Positions 6,183 to 13,795 of a stretch of DNA of 15,906 nucleotides are shown one piece after another. The notes beneath the pieces were generated by a model. The model ran no database searches. It worked only from the letters and a program-made list of their open reading frames with translations, and was not told the origin of the DNA. The DNA is taken from assembly GCA_023399375.1 (NCBI GenBank), contig JAEWPX010000013.1, forward strand, positions 1 through 15,906, read 5' to 3'. The stretch is from Pseudomonadota bacterium. GTDB taxonomy: Bacteria > Desulfobacterota > Desulfovibrionia > Desulfovibrionales > Desulfovibrionaceae. The translations under genes were made by a program, and so were the position numbers. Every line of letters starts with the position of its first letter. Within the stretch, counting starts at the first letter, position 1.

Positions 6183-8738
6183 GTGTCCACGGCCGTAACC
6201 TGCATGAAGGCCGTGGCCGACGCCTACGGCCTGCCCTGCGATCCGGCCTCGCTCGCCGACCGCTTCGGCCTTTCCTCCGGCGGCGAGCCCGATGCCGACA
6301 CCCTCCAGGCCATGGCCGCCTCCATAGGGCTTCGCGCCGAACCCGCCGTGATGGACGTGCGGCAGATGGCCGAGCATGGCCGCTTCCCGCTCATCGCCCG
6401 CCTGGCCAACGGCAACAGCGTGGTGGTGCTCGGCGTGCGCGAGGACGCGGAGACCCTGCGCGTGCGCGTGGCCGATCCCCTGGCCGCGACGTCCGGCTCC
6501 TTCGAGGTGGACGAGGAGGGCTTCGCCCGCAGCCACGCCGGCGAGGTGCTGCTCGCCGCACCGCGGCTTTCCCGTTCGGGCCTGCGCGCCCTGGCCATGG
6601 TCGGCCGCCACCACGGCCTGCCCCTTTCCCACGAATCCCTGGCCCATGCGCACGGCTTCGACGCGGCCGAGCCGACGCCGGACGCGCTCGTGGCCATGGC
6701 CGCCAAGGAAGGGCTCAAAGCCGAAGCGCGCGTTCTCTCCCCGGACGACCTGCCGGCCCTTGGCGGCGCCTATCCCGTGCTCGCCGTGCGCGCTGACGGC
6801 GAGGTCGTGATCCTGGCCGGCTGCCGCCGGGACGCGACTGGGCTCATGGTGGACGTGGTCGATCCCGTGCGCCTGCCGCCGGCGCGGGAGACCATGCCCC
6901 TGGCCGCATTTTTCCGCGACTGGGACGGCCGGGCCATCCTGCTGCGCCGCGCCTACAAGCTGACCGACGTCAACCAGCCCTTCGGCATGCGCTGGTTCGT
7001 CCCGGAGATCCTGCGCCACCGCAAGGAATTCACCGACGCAGCCGTGGCCGCGGTCATGCTCTACGTGCTGGCGCTGGCCATGCCGATCTATTTCCAGATC
7101 GTCATCGACAAGGTGCTCACCCACAAGGGGTTTTCCACCTTGCAGGTCTTAAGCTGCGGCATGCTCGTAGCCCTGGCCTTCGAGGCCGGGTTCACGTACC
7201 TGCGCGGCATCTTGGTATTGCACGCCGCGGCGCGCATCGACATGCGCGTGGCCGGGCGCACATTCGCCAAGCTCACCTCCCTGCCTCTACGGTTTTTCGG
7301 CCAAAGCCGCGTGGGCGTGCTCATCCAGCACATGCAGCAGGCGGATAAGATCCGGGAATTTTTAAGCGGCAAGCTCTTTTTCACGCTGCTCGACGGCATG
7401 GCGCTTGTTGTTTTCATCCCGGTTCTCTTTTTCTACAGCGTGCCGCTGACCTGCCTGGTCCTGGGCCTGAGTCTCGCGCTCGGCGTCTTTCTCGCCGTCA
7501 TCGTGCCGCTGCTTCGCGGCAAGCTCCTCACGCTTTACAAGGCCGAGGGCGAGCGCCAGTCCTTCCTCGTCGAAACCATCCGCGGCATGGAGACGGTCAA
7601 GGCGCTTTCGCTCGAACCTTCGCGCCGGCGCGGCTTCGAGGACACGGCGGCCCGGGCCGTGTCCCTGCGTTTCGGCGTCGGGCGCATCGGCAACGCGGCC
7701 ACTGCGGCGGTGGGGTTTCTGGAAAAGGTCATGACGCTGTGCATCCCCTGGATCGGCGTCTACCTCGTCTTCGACGGCGGGCTGACGGTCGGCGCGCTCA
7801 TCGCCTTCCAGATGCTGGCCGGGCGCGTCACCCAGCCGCTCGTGCAGATCGTGTCCCTGGTGCAGGAGTACCAGGAAAAGGGGCTGGCCGTGAAAATGCT
7901 GGCCGCGATCATGAACGAGCCGCCCGAGCGCGCCGGATCGGGCGAAGGCGTGCGGCCGAAACTGGCCGGCGAAATCGTCTTCGACGCCGTGACCTTCCGC
8001 TACGCGCCGGGCGGCGACGCCCCGGCCGCGCTGTCCGGGGTGACGGTGCGCTTTCCGGCCGGCAAGATGATCGGCGTGGCCGGGCGCAGCGGCTCGGGCA
8101 AATCCACGCTCGCCCGGCTCATCCAGGGGCTCTACGTCCCCAGCGAAGGCAGCCTGCGCCTGGACGGCCACGACATGCGCGAGTGCGACATGGCCCACGT
8201 GCGCCGGCAGATCGGGGTGGTGCTCCAGGACAGCTTCCTTTTTACCGGCACGGTGCGCGACAACATCGCCATGGCCCGGCCGGGCGCGTCCATGGACGAG
8301 GTGGTCTGGGCGGCGCGGCTGTCCGGGGCCGAGGAGTTCATTCGCCGCCTGCCGCGCGGCTACGACACCGAGCTCGAGGAAAACGGCTCCAATCTCTCCG
8401 GCGGCCAGCGCCAGCGCCTGGCCATCGCCCGGGCGCTTTTGACCAACCCGCGCGTGCTCATCCTGGACGAGGCCACCAGCGCCCTGGACGCGGAGTCGGA
8501 AGCCATCGTGCAGGACAACATGGTGCGCATCGGCCGGGAGCGCACGACCATCGTCATCAGCCACCGCCTGTCCATGCTGGCCGGCGCGGACGCCATCCTC
8601 GTGCTCGACGCGGGCCGCGTGGCCGATTATGGAACGCACGGCGAGCTGCTCGCGCGCTGCGCGGTCTACCGCGACCTCTGGAACAGCCAGAACCGGCACG
8701 TCCTGCACGCGCCGGCGACAACGCATAAATTAACCTGA
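6183..8738 (+). CDS. Type I secretion ABC exporter (HlyB/LapB-like) with two tandem degenerate C39-like domains
   Basis: This is an inner-membrane permease/ATPase that would export a protein or peptide with a periplasmic adaptor and a TolC-like channel. From GTG 6183 it has 851 residues, against about 700-730 for HlyB types. The excess is a duplicated N-terminal domain: residues 1-128 and 129-258 are both C39-peptidase-like. Each has an AVADAYGLP/MVGRHHGLP helix, an AMAA..GL.AE segment, a VVVL/VVIL strand and a DP motif. In both, the catalytic Cys position (Thr or Gly) and the His position (Ser or Glu) are lost, as in non-cleaving CLD domains. The permease spans about 285-560, with FQIVIDKVLTHKG typical of HlyB. 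The ATPase (598-840) is complete: Walker A GRSGSGKST at 634, signature LSGGQ at 738, Walker B LILDE at 759-763 and His794. GTG 6183 has a GGGGGG 6 nt upstream; an ATG at 6033 has no Shine-Dalgarno and would begin inside the leader hairpin. No adaptor, channel or substrate gene is present here. Confidence 0.9.
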   Translation: MSTAVTCMKAVADAYGLPCDPASLADRFGLSSGGEPDADTLQAMAASIGLRAEPAVMDVRQMAEHGRFPLIARLANGNSVVVLGVREDAETLRVRVADPLAATSGSFEVDEEGFARSHAGEVLLAAPRLSRSGLRALAMVGRHHGLPLSHESLAHAHGFDAAEPTPDALVAMAAKEGLKAEARVLSPDDLPALGGAYPVLAVRADGEVVILAGCRRDATGLMVDVVDPVRLPPARETMPLAAFFRDWDGRAILLRRAYKLTDVNQPFGMRWFVPEILRHRKEFTDAAVAAVMLYVLALAMPIYFQIVIDKVLTHKGFSTLQVLSCGMLVALAFEAGFTYLRGILVLHAAARIDMRVAGRTFAKLTSLPLRFFGQSRVGVLIQHMQQADKIREFLSGKLFFTLLDGMALVVFIPVLFFYSVPLTCLVLGLSLALGVFLAVIVPLLRGKLLTLYKAEGERQSFLVETIRGMETVKALSLEPSRRRGFEDTAARAVSLRFGVGRIGNAATAAVGFLEKVMTLCIPWIGVYLVFDGGLTVGALIAFQMLAGRVTQPLVQIVSLVQEYQEKGLAVKMLAAIMNEPPERAGSGEGVRPKLAGEIVFDAVTFRYAPGGDAPAALSGVTVRFPAGKMIGVAGRSGSGKSTLARLIQGLYVPSEGSLRLDGHDMRECDMAHVRRQIGVVLQDSFLFTGTVRDNIAMARPGASMDEVVWAARLSGAEEFIRRLPRGYDTELEENGSNLSGGQRQRLAIARALLTNPRVLILDEATSALDAESEAIVQDNMVRIGRERTTIVISHRLSMLAGADAILVLDAGRVADYGTHGELLARCAVYRDLWNSQNRHVLHAPATTHKLT

Positions 8739-8771
8739 TCCCCCCTTTGAAAGTTTCTTGGAAGGAGGGGC

Positions 8772-8830
8772 GCGGGGAGGAAACCTTCGGGCCACGCGGC
8801 CCGCAGCAATAGGAAAGGTTCCCTCCCCGC
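8772..8830 (+). repeat. Large nested inverted repeat in the trmFO leader
   Basis: Arms 8772-8787 and 8815-8830 pair over 16 nt with a single mismatch. Inside is a second perfect hairpin, CGGGCC-ACGC-GGCCCG (8788-8803). A weaker C-rich/G-rich pairing (8740-8745 with 8765-8770) precedes it. The element fills the 110-nt gap between the exporter stop and the trmFO start and ends 5-6 nt before the trmFO Shine-Dalgarno. No T-tract follows. It may be a dispersed intergenic repeat, a Rho-dependent 3' end for the exporter mRNA, or a regulator of trmFO translation. Confidence 0.5.
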
Positions 8831-8848
8831 ATCTTCGGAGTCTCCATC

Positions 8849-10159
8849 ATGTCCATAGCGATCATCGGCGGCGGATTGGCCGGGTGCGAGTGCGCGCTGG
8901 CGTTGGCCCGGGCGGGCGTTTCTTCCACCGTTTTCGAGTGCAAGCCGGCGCTCTATTCCCCGGCCCACGTGAGTCCGGGGCTGGCCGAGCTGGTCTGCTC
9001 CAATTCGCTGCGCTCCGACGAGCCGGTCACGGCCGTAGGCCTACTCAAGGTCGAAATGGCGGCGCTCGGAAGCGCGGTCATCGCCGCGGCGCGGGAGACG
9101 GCCGTGCCCGCGGGCAAGGCGCTGGCCGTGGACCGCGAGCTTTTTTCCGCGGCCATGACGGCGCGCATCGAGGCCGAGCCGTTGGTTGCGCTCGTGCGCC
9201 GCGAAATCATGAGCCTGTCCGATCCGGCGCTGGCCGGGTTCGAGGCCGTGGTCGTGGCCGCCGGCCCCCTGGCGAGCGACCGGCTGGCGGCGAGCCTGCG
9301 CGAGGCCATCGGGGACGAGAGCCTGTATTTCTACGACGCCATCGCGCCCATCGTAACCACGGAGTCCGTGGACATGGCGCGCGCCTTCTGGGCCTCGCGC
9401 TGGCAGGAGGGGGAGGGGGACTATCTCAACTGCCCCCTGGACGAGGCGGAGTACAAGGCGTTTCTGGAGGCGCTGCTCGCGGCGCGCAAGGTGCCGAGCC
9501 GCGAGTTCGAAAAGGAACTGCATTTCGAGGGCTGCCTGCCCATCGAGGCCATGGCCGAGCGCGGCGAGCGCACGCTGACCTTCGGTCCCATGAAGCCCGT
9601 GGGCCTGACCGACCCGAAAACGGGCCGGCGACCCTATGCGGTCGTGCAGTTGCGGCCGGAAAACGCGGCGCGCTCGACCATGAACCTCGTCGGTTTCCAG
9701 ACCAAGCTGGCGTATGGCGAGCAGGAGCGGGTGTTTCGCCTGATCCCGGCGCTGCACGCGGCGGAGTTCACGCGCCTGGGCAGCATCCACCGCAACACGT
9801 TCGTCAACGCGCCCAAGGTGTTAAGCGAACGCCTGGAGCTCGTTGCCCGGCCGGGGACGTACCTTGCCGGCCAGATCACGGGCGTGGAGGGCTATGTGGA
9901 GTCCGCGGCCTGCGGCTTGTGGCTGGGCACGCAGCTTGGCGCGCGCATCGCCAAGGGGCTGGAACTCGCGCCGCCGCCGCAGGTCACGGCGCTCGGCGCG
10001 CTGCTGCATCATCTGCGCACGCCGGCCAAGAAGTTCCAGCCGAGCAACGTCAACTTCGGCCTGACGCCTCCCCTTGAGGAGCGCATGAAGAAGGCGAACC
10101 GGAAGATGGCCTATCCGGAGCGGGCAACGAAGGCGTGGGAGGCGTGGATGGCCGGCTGA
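8849..10159 (+). CDS. trmFO: Methylenetetrahydrofolate-tRNA-(uracil-54-C5)-methyltransferase
   Basis: This FAD- and folate-dependent enzyme makes ribothymidine at position 54 of the tRNA T-loop, using methylene-THF as carbon donor. At 436 residues it has the normal length. The N-terminal IAIIGGGLAGCECALALARAG is the dinucleotide-binding fold. ELVCSNSLRSDE gives the active-site Cys50, and FEGCLPIE gives Cys229; these correspond to Cys53 and Cys226 of the Bacillus enzyme. The segment TFGPMKPVGLTDP at about 268 and the C-terminal NFGLTPPLEER with KANRKMAYPERA are diagnostic of TrmFO rather than GidA/MnmG. The ATG at 8849 has CGGAG 8 nt upstream. It follows the exporter on the same strand, but the 110-nt gap with a strong inverted repeat argues for separate control. 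Identity is secure. Confidence 0.97.
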   Translation: MSIAIIGGGLAGCECALALARAGVSSTVFECKPALYSPAHVSPGLAELVCSNSLRSDEPVTAVGLLKVEMAALGSAVIAAARETAVPAGKALAVDRELFSAAMTARIEAEPLVALVRREIMSLSDPALAGFEAVVVAAGPLASDRLAASLREAIGDESLYFYDAIAPIVTTESVDMARAFWASRWQEGEGDYLNCPLDEAEYKAFLEALLAARKVPSREFEKELHFEGCLPIEAMAERGERTLTFGPMKPVGLTDPKTGRRPYAVVQLRPENAARSTMNLVGFQTKLAYGEQERVFRLIPALHAAEFTRLGSIHRNTFVNAPKVLSERLELVARPGTYLAGQITGVEGYVESAACGLWLGTQLGARIAKGLELAPPPQVTALGALLHHLRTPAKKFQPSNVNFGLTPPLEERMKKANRKMAYPERATKAWEAWMAG

Positions 10160-10581
10160 ACCGGGCCGGGACCAACCACAATTTCCTCCCCGATCGCCGC
10201 GCGCTATCTGTAACATCCTCTCGATTCAAGCCAGAATAGCCTTTCCCGTCGCGCCGACATGGACGATGATGCGGGCGCGACGGGAGAACATCGTGAGCCG
10301 CCGCCGTTGTCTGCAACAACAGGGTAACGAGTAGGCAGTATACTTCTTGCGGCGCGGTGCAGGGAGATGCCGCCTGTGCCTCTCGTCCGTCTGTCTCTGA
10401 TAACGGACTCTCGCGGCTTTCCTGTCCGCCATTTCCAAGCAAATATATTTTCCTGGTGGAGCGGGCGCATTTTTGAGATGACGCTCTGACGGTTTGCATT
10501 GCGCGAACCTGAACCCGACGATGGATTTTAGATTTTTTTGCGGAGACCGAGGGGGCTGCTCTCACGGCGAAGCGGGGTACT
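10160..10581. other. 422-nt gap between trmFO and the YfhO-like gene, no convincing gene
   Basis: This stretch has no open frame with recognisable protein character on either strand. It contains one strong hairpin (10243-10286, listed separately). Composition drops from about position 10436 on, with an A/T-rich stretch (AAATATATTTT) and a later GATTTTTTTG. The promoter of the downstream gene is presumably here, but no well-spaced -35/-10 pair stands out; TTGCAT with a GACGAT box 17 nt later (about 10495-10523) is only a weak candidate. Confidence 0.5.
10243..10286. repeat. Intergenic hairpin, 12-bp GC-rich stem
   Basis: CCCGTCGCGCC (10245-10255) pairs perfectly with GGCGCGACGGG (10274-10284), extended by one T-A pair and a wobble outside, around an 18-nt loop. 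It lies 85 nt after the trmFO stop. Neither strand shows a T-tract after the stem, so a simple intrinsic terminator is not supported. It could be the trmFO mRNA end or an operator-like palindrome. Confidence 0.4.
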
Positions 10582-12894
10582 ATGTTTGGCGGACAGAAAA
10601 GAACGGTATTGTCAAATATTGCGATATGCTTGGCTTTGACGATGCTGCTCTGGGGAATGATAGAGAATGCATCTGACTTTTATATGGATGATTATCAAAG
10701 TTTTTTTGTGCCTGCCTGTATGGATATCGGCCGTTCCCTGGAGAGCGGCGAATATCCGTTGGTGAGTCCGTACTCCTGGGTCGGTGGAGCGCTGGCGGGC
10801 AGCTTTCAGCTCGGTGTTTTTGATGTTCCTCATGTCGCGATCATGTACGTCCTTTATAAGGCAGGGCTCGATCCCATATCCTTTGCGAAATGTTTTACAT
10901 TGATATTTTTCTTTATGCTCTGCCTCGGTATCGCGGTACTCTCGGACAGCTATCGACTGTCGGTCTGGAGCAAGGTGCTAGCAATCGGCATAGGCTCGAT
11001 GAACTATTTTGTGCTGTATTGGTCAGGATTTGACTGGGCTGTCGGATATGCCAGCTTCGCATGGCTCCCGTGGTGTTGGGTCGCGCTTGCCAAAGTCGCT
11101 TCTGAAAACAAGGTCCGTTGGACCGTATTGTCCGGATTGGGAATATATTGCGTCGTATCGGCTGGATATCCGTACACGGCGGTGATGCTCGCTCTGGTGA
11201 CGCTGTGGCTGTGTCTGCGCTGCATTCGGAATAAAGAAAACTGGATCCCAATCGCCTGGATGGCGCTTGCCTGGGTGCTGGGAGTGGGGCTCTCCATGCC
11301 CTCGATTTTACTGTTCGTCGAATATTACACGCATTCGGCGAGAATGGGCGGAGCGGAGGGCTTGAGCACCATATGGACGATCCCGCCGGAGGCCTTCTGG
11401 GGATTGTTGAATCCTTTGTACGTTTCTATCTGGAATGTATGGGGTTCGTTTTATAGATATTATTCCTTCGAGCTCTTCTGCGGCATTGTCCCTCCCGTCG
11501 CATTGCTGCTGCTCGCATTGAGTCCGACTTTGCGCAAAAGGTCCCAGTTGGGGTTTGAGCTGTTGCTTTTGGCGGCGACAAGTCTCCTTCTGATTCTCCC
11601 GTCCGGCAGGGTTGGCTATCGGTGGAGCTTTCGGTGGTTGCCGTTGTATAGCCTCGTTATGGCGCTTGTTACGGCAAAGACCTTTGATATTCTCGAAAGG
11701 AGACAGGATGGTGCATACGATGTCAACATTTTTGGATTTCGTATGTCAGCGATGATTCTGTGTACAGCTGGATGTATGGCGTTATTTGTTTACCAGTATT
11801 TCGTCATGGGTTATGGAGGATTAACGGAAAATCGTGGCTTGTATGCCGTTGGTGTGATGTCCAGTTTCCTTCTGTGGAGTATCTTGCAAAAAAGAACAGA
11901 GAAGTATAAAAAAGTTGTTCAATTTCTTCCTGTGGTGTTAACAATTGTACTGCTTGGAGTTGCGTGCGTCATTCCTGTCGGTGAGCGGGTCGTGCCAAAA
12001 TGGCAAGGCTTAGATCATTTTGAATCTTCAAACTTACATTTTGATTCGAATATTCGATATTTTTCATTGCTTACACAGAAAGACTTCCTGTCCCAGGATG
12101 CAGTAGATACGGTTCTCCCTGGCAATACGCCCATGCTGGCGAAAGTGCATTGCGTGACTGGGTATGCGTCCATGATGCCTGGGAAGATAAGTCACTTGTT
12201 CGGGTTCGAGTACTCGAGCGCCATGCCGCAGGAGCTCATGGACGCCACATGCAAGCATGCCTTTGCCACGGGGGGGATGTTCGATCTGCTCGGGATCGAC
12301 GGCGTCGTGCTCGGGTTCAGTCAGCGCGAACGGGCAGGACAGGCGGTCAAGGAAGGGTGGAATGTCGTGAGCGAGGGGCCGGGCGGCGTGATCCTGCATA
12401 GGGCGCGCCGCAACGATATGCATATCGAGTCCGCGCTGCTCGCCACGTACGAGAAATCCGACGCGGACGTGGTGCGGGCGCTGCGCGAGAAAAGCGATGG
12501 CGCGCGCCGGCATGTGCTGCTCGACGCGGACGGCGGCCAGCCTTCCCGGGACGCGGCGTTCGCGCCGGTCTCCATCGAGCATCTCGTGGCAAAACGGAAT
12601 TCCGTTGCCGCCGATATCGCGAACGCCTCGCAGGAGACGCCGGGACTGATCGTGTTCAAACGGGCCTGGTACCCCGGGTACCGGGTGTTTTTTAACGACA
12701 GGGAATTGCCCCTTGTCCATGCCGATATGCTGCTGCCCGCCGTGGTCATTCCGCCGGGACAAAGCGGCAGACTGCTGCTGGACTATGCGCCGCAGTCGCT
12801 GCGCATCGGTTTGATCATAGCGGGATGCAGCCTGCTCGCGCTGCTCGGCCTCGTCGCCTACGGCATGAAGAGCAGGGCGTCGCACGTGGCCTGA
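10582..12894 (+). CDS. YfhO-like multi-pass membrane protein, probable GT-C-type glycosyltransferase
   Basis: This 770-residue protein has many hydrophobic segments between about residues 8 and 465, a soluble region to about 735, and a last membrane segment near 742-762. An early acidic motif, DDYQSFF (Asp36, Asp37), lies in the first exterior loop, where GT-C enzymes place catalytic acids. The C-terminal RAWYPGYRVFFNDRELPL and the following AVVIPPGQSG and DYAPQSLRIGLIIAG closely resemble the end of YfhO proteins, which glycosylate lipoteichoic acid or lipids in Bacillus. Here it could modify a surface glycan with a lipid-linked sugar. The gene is compositionally split: 18 of 60 bases are G/C at 11881-11940 but 44 of 60 at 12481-12540, with the switch near 12150 (residue about 523). 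This suggests acquisition with recombination. The start is only moderately certain (GGGG 4 nt before the ATG). It ends 2 nt from the convergent murB-like gene. Confidence 0.75.
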   Translation: MFGGQKRTVLSNIAICLALTMLLWGMIENASDFYMDDYQSFFVPACMDIGRSLESGEYPLVSPYSWVGGALAGSFQLGVFDVPHVAIMYVLYKAGLDPISFAKCFTLIFFFMLCLGIAVLSDSYRLSVWSKVLAIGIGSMNYFVLYWSGFDWAVGYASFAWLPWCWVALAKVASENKVRWTVLSGLGIYCVVSAGYPYTAVMLALVTLWLCLRCIRNKENWIPIAWMALAWVLGVGLSMPSILLFVEYYTHSARMGGAEGLSTIWTIPPEAFWGLLNPLYVSIWNVWGSFYRYYSFELFCGIVPPVALLLLALSPTLRKRSQLGFELLLLAATSLLLILPSGRVGYRWSFRWLPLYSLVMALVTAKTFDILERRQDGAYDVNIFGFRMSAMILCTAGCMALFVYQYFVMGYGGLTENRGLYAVGVMSSFLLWSILQKRTEKYKKVVQFLPVVLTIVLLGVACVIPVGERVVPKWQGLDHFESSNLHFDSNIRYFSLLTQKDFLSQDAVDTVLPGNTPMLAKVHCVTGYASMMPGKISHLFGFEYSSAMPQELMDATCKHAFATGGMFDLLGIDGVVLGFSQRERAGQAVKEGWNVVSEGPGGVILHRARRNDMHIESALLATYEKSDADVVRALREKSDGARRHVLLDADGGQPSRDAAFAPVSIEHLVAKRNSVAADIANASQETPGLIVFKRAWYPGYRVFFNDRELPLVHADMLLPAVVIPPGQSGRLLLDYAPQSLRIGLIIAGCSLLALLGLVAYGMKSRASHVA

Positions 12895-12896
12895 AC

Positions 12897-13763
12897 CTAC
12901 GTGATGGGGACTTGCTCCAGTCGCAGTTCCACTCCGTAGCGCTCCCGCGCCGCCTTCTGCATGACCGCGACGACCGCCAGGATATCCTCGCCCGTCGCGC
13001 CGCCGGCGTTGACGATGATGCCGGCGTGGCGGGGGGAGATCTGCGCGCCGCCGATGCGCGACCCCTTGAGCCCCGCCTCTTCCATGATGACCCCGACCGG
13101 GGGAGCGCCCTCGGGGCGGCGGAAGACGCTGCCGGCGCTCGGCTTGTCGTAAGGGAGTTTCGAGCGCCGCAGCTTGCCGATGCGGCCCATCTCGGCAAGG
13201 ATCGCCGCCGGGGCGGCAGGGGCGAGGCGCAGCCGCACGGACAGGAGCACCGCGTCCCCGCCCTGGAACGCCGTGAGGCGGTAGGACGGCTGGCAGGCCT
13301 CGCGGGGGAGCGTGCGCACCGCGTCCGCGCCGGGCTCGTAGACCGTCACGTCCGCGACCGCGTCGTAGAACGACGCGCCGTAGGCCCCGGCGTTCATGAA
13401 CGCCGCGCCGCCGATACTGCCCGGGATGTCCCATAAGCGCTCCAACCCCGAAAGCCCGGCCCTGGCCGCGATGCGACACAGGTCGCGCAGCCGCGCCCCG
13501 GCACCGGCGCGCACCGCGTTGCCATCGACCACGATGCCCGTCTCCAGCTGCCGCGTGCATACGAACCGGTGCGACGCGTCGTAGAACTTCCGGGCCAGGA
13601 TCACGTTGCAGCCGTGCCCGAGCAGATGCACGGTCTGCCCCGCCTGCGGCCGCAGGGCCGCGCGCAGTTCTTCCACGTTTCGCGGAAACAGGCAGCAGGC
13701 CGCATAGGCTTCCACGCGATAGGAATTGAACGCCGTCAAACAGACGGGATGCGCCTGAGACAC
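12897..13763 (-). CDS. Divergent MurB-like UDP-N-acetylenolpyruvoylglucosamine reductase
   Basis: This 288-residue flavoprotein belongs to the MurB family, which reduces UDP-GlcNAc-enolpyruvate to UDP-MurNAc with NADPH. FAD-domain motifs are NSYRV, LLGHGCNVIL (47-56, normally GGGSNLL) and IPGSIGGAAFMNAGAYG (113-129). The substrate domain has SYRLTAF (160-166), the proton donor Ser212 in AGSVFRRPEG and the end-of-protein Glu283. All catalytic elements are present, but the protein is short and the glycine-rich loop is altered. It is not in a division/cell-wall cluster; it follows a methyltransferase and a SnoaL-like gene. It may be a second copy serving a special nucleotide-sugar rather than the essential murB. 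The GTG start has AAGGA 7 nt upstream; the frame stays open to 14084, but that part has no MurB features and overlaps the neighbour. Confidence 0.85.
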   Translation of the reverse strand: MSQAHPVCLTAFNSYRVEAYAACCLFPRNVEELRAALRPQAGQTVHLLGHGCNVILARKFYDASHRFVCTRQLETGIVVDGNAVRAGAGARLRDLCRIAARAGLSGLERLWDIPGSIGGAAFMNAGAYGASFYDAVADVTVYEPGADAVRTLPREACQPSYRLTAFQGGDAVLLSVRLRLAPAAPAAILAEMGRIGKLRRSKLPYDKPSAGSVFRRPEGAPPVGVIMEEAGLKGSRIGGAQISPRHAGIIVNAGGATGEDILAVVAVMQKAARERYGVELRLEQVPIT

Positions 13764-13795
13764 GAGGGAATCCTTCCGGCCGTGCGCCCGGGATG

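Noticed and set aside
4289..6205. 638-codon open frame on the minus strand covering parts of the nucleotidase and wrbA genes
   Set aside because: It lies across two well-supported genes in different frames, and its translation is low-complexity Arg/His/Ala/Gly.
8758..10077. 439-codon plus-strand frame over trmFO
   Set aside because: Out-of-frame shadow of trmFO; Arg/Gly-rich and without motifs.
10050..10565. 171-codon minus-strand frame in the gap before the YfhO-like gene
   Set aside because: No family resemblance, mixed composition, and it overlaps the trmFO end. I see no ribosome site or conserved motif.
10494..10676. 60-codon plus-strand frame at the YfhO-like gene start
   Set aside because: It overlaps the start of the membrane protein in another frame and has no recognisable features.
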